NCBI GenBank assembly: GCA_026936325.1
Contig: JAPTHN010000001.1
Location: 129,309,138 to 129,373,137, forward strand
Source: Platynereis dumerilii
Taxonomy: Eukaryota; Annelida; Polychaeta; Phyllodocida; Nereididae
Direction of reading: 5' to 3'
Length of the DNA: 64,000 bases
Shown here piece by piece: positions 57,668 through 64,000 of this stretch; position 1 is the first letter of the stretch, and the number at the start of each line of letters is the position of its first letter. The notes under the pieces were generated by a model. The model searched no databases. It was not told the origin of the DNA and saw nothing but the letters and a program-made list of their open reading frames with translations. Both the position numbers and the translations under genes were made by a program.

Positions 57668-57924
57668 TGTAACACTAAAAAAAAACAACTCCAAACTATA
57701 AAGTCATTAATGGACTACTTAGAATTATTTCAGGTCAATACAAGTAGGCTGCAATAATAGCCCTGCATCTCTAGTTGCGTGCAATTTTAAAATTAGGAGA
57801 TACTTTGAAACATGCAAAGAGTAATTTCAGATTTTCTTCTAAAATTTTGAATTTCCCGCCTAAAGTTTACACTTTCTCACTCACTCTCTCACCCACTCTC
57901 TTACCCCCCCTTTCTCACCAACTA

Positions 57925-57954
57925 CATAAATGGCGGTGTGTTAACACACCTCCA
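57925..57954. repeat. Short palindrome around GGTGTGTTAACACACC
   Basis: AATGG, one base, then a perfect 16-bp palindrome GGTGTGTTAACACACC, one base, CCATT. It lies at the edge where the Penelope-like sequence begins and may be the tip of an inserted element. Confidence 0.7.
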
Positions 57955-59040
57955 TTAAAAACCGTATTGCTTAGACTGACAAGGTCATCTATATAGCGGT
58001 AGGTGAAATTGAACTGTTTTGCATGGAATTTGTTTTCTTTTTCCAATGACTCCATGAATTTATATTCATATGACATAAGAAAGAGATTAGCCCAAAGTGG
58101 TGCACAACACATTCCCATTGGAATTCCAATGGTTTGTTTGTGTAGGGTTTTGCCAAATTCCACATAAATATTGTCAATGAGGTAGTCCAGAAAAAAAGTA
58201 GCCAAAGTAGGACTAATACACTTGTACATTTCGTATTCCTTTGAAGACAAGAAAGCTTTATGTAGGCTGGCACAGACGAAGTCCTTGCCTGAAGCCTTGA
58301 AAACGAATTGGATCAGATCCTTCATCTTAGCTCTCAGCTTGTCATGAGGTATTGTGGTGTACAAAGTACTAAAATCCCAGGTATTGACACATTTAGATCT
58401 AGAGACTCTAGACTCCTCATTGATCGATGACAGGTGTTCTTTCAACTGCATAGAATTGTCAAGTATCCACATCCTGTTATACCCAGAATATCTATATATA
58501 CCATTGCAGTAAAGTTTCATAAACTGATATACTGCAGCCAGGCATTTTGTCATCAGCTTGTCAAGACCCTTGACGGTAGAACCACATGATGCTGCAATGT
58601 ATCGGAGCTTAGGTGTAGGTTTATGCATTTTAGGGGGACCATAGATTGTCCGTAACTCAGGCTCATATTTACCACATTTGGGATCTTGTGAGACTCATTG
58701 AATAGGGCATGTTTCTGGATCATATCCTCAGAGGTACATGTGTCTTCAATGGCATAAGCCAATAGCGGATTTTTGTTACCAATAATGTTTAGTTCAGTGC
58801 ACATTTGCTGCAAATACCACCACTTGCAAATGAATATATATTATTCACTGCCTTGTCAGCTTGAGCAAGGACATAACAAGATTTCAGTCTCTCTAACTCA
58901 AGCTTGATTGGAGATTTGTTTAGTAAATGTGGCCTATGTGCACTAAACCTTTTCATTTTGGCAATTTTTTTATCAACCAGGCCCATGACTTTTTCTTTGT
59001 AATCCTCCAAGCATGATTCATCAGCATCCTCCTACTTAGT
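57950..59040 (-). pseudogene. Penelope-like element, N-terminal and RT core part (fossil)
   Basis: Minus-strand pieces: a basic N-terminal part near 59010 (ADKAVNNIYSFASGG), a middle part near 58790-58680, and an RT core at 58628-57950 with WDFSTLYTTIPHDKL, IGIPMGMCCAPLWANLFL and YRYIDDLVSLSN. The order and wording match the same RT group as 52876-53260. The element is broken, with a few breaks, and is cut by the insertions between 53.3 and 57.9 kb. Confidence 0.72.
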
Positions 59041-59399
59041 CTATTTTTCTATTCTTTTTCCTCTATTTTTCTATTCTTTTTCCAATCGATGTGATTTTTT
59101 AAACGGAATTTGGGTCCTTTTTGGAATAGATTTCTGAGTAAAGAATTATCTACGATGTTGACTTTGACACTTGTTATGCTCTCGACAAGCTTATTGGGAT
59201 AGGAGAAAACTGAAATGGGGCAAAGGGATGATTCTGCTACGCAATAGAGTGCCCTAGCCTGATTATGAACCCAGTACAGAGTGGTTGGGTGTTCAAAATG
59301 CACCACTGAGCTAACCTGCCTCCCAGTGGGTGACAGGAAAAGAGGCAGAGGGAGAGAGATAAGAAAGATGAGTGACTCCAAACCTTTTCCTCTCTGACT
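59041..59399. other. Spacer with a duplicated CTATTTTTCTATTC word
   Basis: A short direct repeat at about 59041-59082. The minus-strand frame 59049-59381 shows no recognisable domain. Confidence 0.4.
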
Positions 59400-60636
59400 T
59401 CCCCGCCCTAATTCCAGACACCTGCAGCAGAAATTTGTTGGAATTGGACCACTGGTTCGGGAGATATTGCAATTTTTTTAGTTTCGCCCACCCTTGAAAC
59501 TATAATTTTCAAATACCTGCCATACTTTGTTATGTCCAACTGCTGACATATACATAAACTCTGCATTTTTAGACATAAAATTGACTTTCAAACTTGTTCT
59601 CTATTATCTTTTCCCTAAATGACTTTACAAGTCCAATTGGCTTGGCAGCTATGGTGTTTGTTGTTTGATGAGGTGTTCAGCTTTTAGGCAGTGGTCAAGT
59701 TTTGTGACCTTTCGACCTCTGATGACCTAATTAATTTGCATATTGATCATGTAATGACCTATATTTATAGAACCCACAAGCCCGAACATTTTAAGGGGTA
59801 ATATGTTTGGATAGCACCATTGGTTCAGGAGATATAGTGATTTTAGTTTCCACCGCCCTTAAAACGGTCATTTTCAAATATCTGACAAATTTCGTCTTGT
59901 GCCAATGCTGAAACACACATAAATTCTGCATTTTATATATATAAAATTTACTTTGACACTTTTTATCTATCATCTGTCCCCTAAATGACTTGACAAGTCC
60001 CATTGGTTTGGCAGCTAAGGAGTTTGTTTTTGGATGATGGTTCAGATTTTAAACAACAGTAAATTTTTGTGACATTTTGACCTCTGATGATAATTTGCAT
60101 ATTGGTCATATAATGACTTATATGTGTAGATAGGACCATTGGTTCAGGAGATACAGCAATTTTAGTTTCCTCCACCCCTAAAACGGTCATTTTCAAATAT
60201 GTACCATAATTCATTATGTGCCGCTGCTGACACATGCATGAATTATCCATTTGTTGGCATAAAATGGACTTTCATACTTGTTATCTATGATCTGAGCCCT
60301 CCATGACCTACCAAGTCTCATTGGGTTGGCAGCTGTGTTCATTTGGACAATGGTTCAGATTTTAAGCAATAGTCAATTTTTGTGACCTTTTGACCTCTGA
60401 CGACCTACTTAATTTGCATATTGGTCATATATTGACCTATATTTGTAAAACTCTAAATTCTGGACATGTTGAGGGGTAATTTTTAAATTGGTCCATTGAT
60501 TCAGAAGACATAGCAATTTTAGTTGCATAATTCATGTGCTCATATCCGACACAGATTCCCATATTTAAGGGCTGATTACTACCACTAAGCTGCCGCGCCA
60601 ATCTTGGGCTCCAACTTTTTTATAGTCTATAGGCAT
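59400..60636 (-). repeat. ~330-bp monomer repeats, inverse orientation (3-4 units)
   Basis: Reverse complement of the arrays at 28.9-29.4, 33.5 and 45.9-46.8 kb. Unit starts fall near 59490, 59840, 60165 and 60510. Each unit carries GTGACCTTTTGACCTCTGA and AATTTGCATATTGGTCATAT. The unique end part at 60540-60630 matches 28920-28990 in reverse. Confidence 0.88.
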
Positions 60637-61007
60637 TAGGGGTCTACACCGGTTCGATAAATACCGGCCGTACCGGTAGTCTGGTCGGTTCCCGAACCGG
60701 TTTTCAAAGAAACACTTTCGGTTCGGTTCAATAACGCTATATCCAGCTCAAAAAGTTGTTTTATTGCCGAGATTTGACAGAAAATGTCCACATAATCATG
60801 AAATGAACTCGAGCACGGCGTCATCTTGACGTCCGCTCTGATGCGAGATCCGACTTTCCAGGCCAAAAATTTGGTTTGGCGGGTTGCGTATAAATTTCTA
60901 AAATGCAGATAGGCCCGAATTTGCGGACCGACGGTACGAATCGTGTATCGATCAAGTGTATTGATGATACGTATCGTATCGAATGTCGGCAACGATATAG
61001 AGCCCTA
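60637..61007. mobile_element. 371-bp hAT MITE with perfect 8-bp target duplication
   Basis: Inserted in the monomer repeat, whose uninterrupted form is seen at 28905-28935. The flanking duplication is ATAGGCAT (60629-60636 and 61008-61015). The ends are TAGGGGTCTACACCGG and, in complement, TAGGGCTCTATATCG. It contains several ACCGG words and no ORF of note. Confidence 0.92.
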
Positions 61008-61110
61008 ATAGGCATATATGTCTTTCAGAAAAACACCGTTAGATTTGCCACCCCGGGTGGTACCAATCTGTGAAAATATGGGGTCTGGCTCATGGACTAT
61101 ATGCAGAAAC
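61008..61110 (-). repeat. End part of the monomer repeat family, beyond the hAT MITE
   Basis: Matches 28860-28905 in reverse, including the segment that looks like a splice acceptor for the orphan exon at 28731-28883, here in diverged form. Confidence 0.7.
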
Positions 61111-61129
61111 TGCAGAAAAGAGCTGCAAA

Positions 61130-61290
61130 CCCAGGATGGATGGATGGGGCTTTACGTCCTGTATTTATGCACTTAGTAGGCTAATTAGGACAGGAGGAGG
61201 ACCCGGCAATGAGGCGAAGGATGATTGAAACAGCCGTCCAACATAAGCCAAGGTGACCCAGCAATCCATGAAACAACGAACAATTGGTAG
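61130..61290 (-). mobile_element. SINE, second copy
   Basis: Reverse complement of 25190-25320: GGATGGATGG, GGGGCTTTACGTCC, GTCCAACATAAGCCAAGGTGACC. The tRNA-like head is incomplete. Confidence 0.75.
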
Positions 61291-62081
61291 TTAAAAGCAA
61301 TGACATCTTCCAGGAAAACACCCAGACCTCCCAACCTCAGCAACGTCAGTTCCAGGGTTCCGCATATTTCTACAAGGTTTTAATCAATAAATCGGTGTCC
61401 ACTTGTACAAAATTTCTGTATTGAGAAATCGCAATAATACTCAAAACTTCCTGTGGATATGGTTGTACAACACACTTCCTGTGCTTTTTTAATTCAAGGC
61501 TAAATTACAGCACATGATCAATAACAGCAACTGAGCATCCTCATCAAGCTTCATGCAGTGTCGACTGGATAGCACTAATGGCCCAAAAATTGTTTAAGAC
61601 AGAAAGTTTTTTCCCCAAGTTTTTTTAGGTTCTCAAAAAACAGGGTTTTGCATAAAAATTAGGGTAACAGGGTTTTTGGCTAAAAAACGGGGAAAACCCT
61701 TTTTTGTAGGGTGGTTGAGAGGTCTGAAAAAAAAAAATCACTGAAAACAGTGGCCAAAAAAAAAAAGGAAAATAATGGAGACCCAAAAAAGTGCTTAAAT
61801 TAAGCACCGACCATTTGGCTCGCAACATCCCAAAAACTTTGATGAAATTCACAAGGAACATCAAAATGGACATTCTTTTTTCAAATACATAAGATTATAG
61901 ATCAAAACCAACTGAGGATTGATCATTTAATTTTACACATACAAGAGTTTTATACACATGTACAATCTCTGAGTTGCTGAGCTTTACAAATTAGTAACAC
62001 ATATTCTTTACAACTCATTACAACAGGAAATCACATAATTCATAATAAGACATCATTAAAATTTATTTTCGCAGTGTTCTA
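61291..62081. other. Low-complexity and probable 3' flank of the GCFC-domain gene
   Basis: 61600-61770 is A/T homopolymer-rich. On the minus strand an AATAAA lies at 62067-62062, only ~15 bases past the stop codon and so perhaps too close. ATTAAA-like words lie further down near 61930. The true poly(A) site is not resolved. Confidence 0.45.
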
Positions 62082-63846
62082 TCACAATTTGAAGCTAAAC
62101 TGATTAGAGAGATTCAGGGCATAATCCGTTGCATGGATATTCACAAGGAGTTTACTGATCTGTTTGATGCTTTCCCTGAAAAGAAAAAACAATGCACAAA
62201 TTAACAAATTGCCTAAGAAATGATGGTTGCAGTCTTAAATCACAGCAATAGCTCAGTCCTTACCTCACTTCCTTCCATTCCGTTTCAGTCCCTCCCAAGA
62301 CACTTTTGTGGAGAACTCCAGCAGCTGAGGCCAAGTATCGACAGAGGTTTTCCAGTTGGGGTAGAGTGCTGTTGCCATCCAAATCTTTAAACCAACTCTT
62401 GGGGAGTGTGCTTGTCACCTGAAAATAACATGGTTTTATGATGTGTAAGACAAATGTACCAGTACACAAATCCTCACAATAACATATATTATATTCAGCA
62501 TCAAAATTGTTGAGCCAATCAGACGACGTCAAATCCATCACATTAGTTTCAATAATGCAGCATGGTATCTATCTGTTGCCATTGTCATTGATACAAAATT
62601 GCCGTGAATTCATCACTGCACTGCTTGCTGGCTTGGGAGGAGGGGGGGGGGGATTCTAGAGAATTAGGATATTTATCCATAGGCAATATGTTTTTAAAAT
62701 ATTGATGACTGTTAAGGTCTGCTCAGTTTATTTTTCAATAGGCAAACAGATCTAAGTGAGTGAGTGAGCGAGTTTGTGTTTTACGCCCCATCAGCAAAAC
62801 AGATCTATCTGAGACTAACCAGTTTCTTTTTCATGAAAACCATTTTTTATGCAAACTTGAACAGTATAAGTCAGAAAATTTTGTGCAGAATGTGACAAAT
62901 AGTGGATGTTGAGTCAACCAATATTGACTCGGAACGATATAAGGAGTCTCGGGCAGATACATGGCTCTCAGGCACGAGACCATGATTTGAAACTACATAT
63001 ATATCATCACAGATGCAAAATTCGGTACCACTGGATTTCACTCTTTCCTTTAAAAACATTTTTCATGGGGAATTTTTCTTCCTGACACCTTACCCCCTAA
63101 CACTACGTATCAGGCAGAACTGGCAATTACATACCTGTTGACACTTGTAGATGGTATCATTAGATATTGGAGAATTGAGCAGAGACAACACCATATATCT
63201 GTTCAGCAAGGAATCCAATCCCAATTCCATCAAGGTCTTGTCTGACAGGAGACCATGCCAACTGAATATGTTTCCCAACAACTGCAAAGGAATCAAAGAC
63301 AAGTCTCAAGCATCAGTTTATCAAAATAGCGAAAAACGCAAGAAGCAACTTTTAGATTAAGACCATTACTTACCTTAACACACGCCCAGAATTGTCGTTG
63401 GAAAAATAAATAGGGACCCTGGTTTTTGTTTTCAAGTACCCTGCAAGAACAAGTCATTGACAAATCAGCATGAGATAAGAATCTGTCAGTTCAACACTCC
63501 GTCAATATGACATTTGAGTTGAAGGCAAACTATCAAGACCAAACATTGTTTTGTCCTGGACACGGGATGACCTGGGGCCACGTCCAGTGGTAGCAATCCA
63601 GTCTGCTGACCACAGAGAACCAGGTGAGACTCCCAGCCACACAGAAAATGTCAGAGGGTAGCCCCATTCCGTGCCAAGAATCTCAAGACTCAAGACAAAT
63701 TTATTTTCCTAAAATAGTCATGATAATGTCTCATTAAGAGTATACCGTTTTAGATCTATCGGCACAGAAGACCTCTCAAAGATAGGAATAGCTCCATTCA
63801 CTTCAAGCTTATTACATAAACGGACAAAATGCCATATCACCATGCC
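62082..63846 (-). CDS. GCFC2: GCFC-domain protein, 3' exons (GCFC2/PAXBP1 family), host gene
   Basis: Five minus-strand exons: 63846-63746, 63440-63374, 63281-63135, 62418-62264, 62175-62082, all GT-AG and in phase, giving the last 187 residues. The sequence includes IPIFERSSV, FFQRQFWACVKLLGNIFSWH, ELGLDSLLNRYMVLSLLNS, LPKSWFKDLDG, LPQLENLCRYLAS, and the RESIKQISKLLVNIHA block near the end. These are the C-terminal blocks of the GCFC family. As I recall the human paralogues, the CVKLLGNI, QLENLCRYL and IKQI.KLL blocks fit GCFC2 better than PAXBP1, but I cannot verify this. GCFC2 works with TFIP11 in late spliceosome disassembly in the nucleus. Upstream exons lie beyond the window. This is the only clear host gene seen. 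Confidence 0.8.
62755..62805 (+). repeat. (GTGA)n plus TTTTACGCCCC repeat remnant
   Basis: GTGAGTGAGTGAGCGAG followed by TTTGTGTTTTACGCCCC resembles the end of a SINE family common in marine invertebrates. It lies in an intron of the GCFC-domain gene. Confidence 0.5.
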
Positions 63847-64000
63847 CTGCACATATACAAGCAATACCAGATCAATTAAGTCTCACGTCTGTTGACAGGG
63901 GTTGTACCAGTATGCCTATCGTCCACCTAGAAGTCACAGTTGGTGCTTATTAGTTATCAGTAAAAAAGTACAGACCACTAATCCAAATGCTTCACAGCAA

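Noticed and set aside
63502-63693. Additional GCFC-gene exon
   Set aside because: The frame has no family motif, and the flanking exons at 63746-63846 and 63374-63440 already join in phase without it.

Overview
This is eukaryotic nuclear DNA that is AT-rich, full of introns and dense in transposons. The mix of elements (CR1/L2-type and RTE-type LINEs, a Penelope-like element, a CsRn1-type Gypsy element, Kolobok, hAT and TA-target MITEs, tRNA-derived SINEs) and the style of the one host gene suggest a marine invertebrate, perhaps an echinoderm, hemichordate or mollusc. The sequence alone does not settle which. There is no sign of bacterial operons, rRNA genes, intact tRNA genes or CRISPR.

Layout. 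0-12 kb: copies of a dispersed ~0.8 kb repeat (one pair inverted around a decayed CR1/L2-like LINE), followed by a dimeric 131-bp tandem array. 13-24.7 kb: three decayed LINE fragments interrupted by TIR elements; two insertions into one LINE reading frame can be resolved to the base. 24.8-27 kb: a 2.15-kb hAT element with GAGTAC subterminal repeats and an 8-bp target duplication. 28.7-33.7 kb: a ~330-bp monomer repeat family into which a Ty3/Gypsy (CsRn1-type) LTR element inserted. 34.45-45.67 kb: the centrepiece, two almost identical Kolobok-like transposons head to tail, sharing a single TTAA. 45.9-48.1 kb: more monomers, a 5'-truncated LINE and a near-perfect 267-bp palindrome. 48.1-51.4 kb: sequence I do not recognise. 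51.4-59 kb: a Penelope-like element split by several MITEs. 59.4-61.3 kb: monomers in inverse orientation, a hAT MITE and a SINE. 62.08-63.85 kb: the last five coding exons seen here of a host GCFC-domain gene (GCFC2/PAXBP1 family) on the minus strand.

Most interesting system: each Kolobok copy carries two inward-facing, intron-containing genes. The plus-strand gene (10 exons, 739 codons) encodes a THAP-domain DDE transposase. The minus-strand gene (4 exons, 215 codons) encodes an acidic N-terminus plus a cysteine-rich domain that matches, motif by motif, the cytosolic C-terminal ballast domain of the vertebrate P2X7 receptor. The two coding regions end tail to tail and overlap by 26 bp. Each gene starts just inside an element end, beside a CRE-type TGACGTCA palindrome that is part of a 17-bp inverted repeat. 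All splice phases close without error in both copies, so both look intact and young. This makes the element a plausible two-protein transposon and a possible mobile source of the ballast domain.
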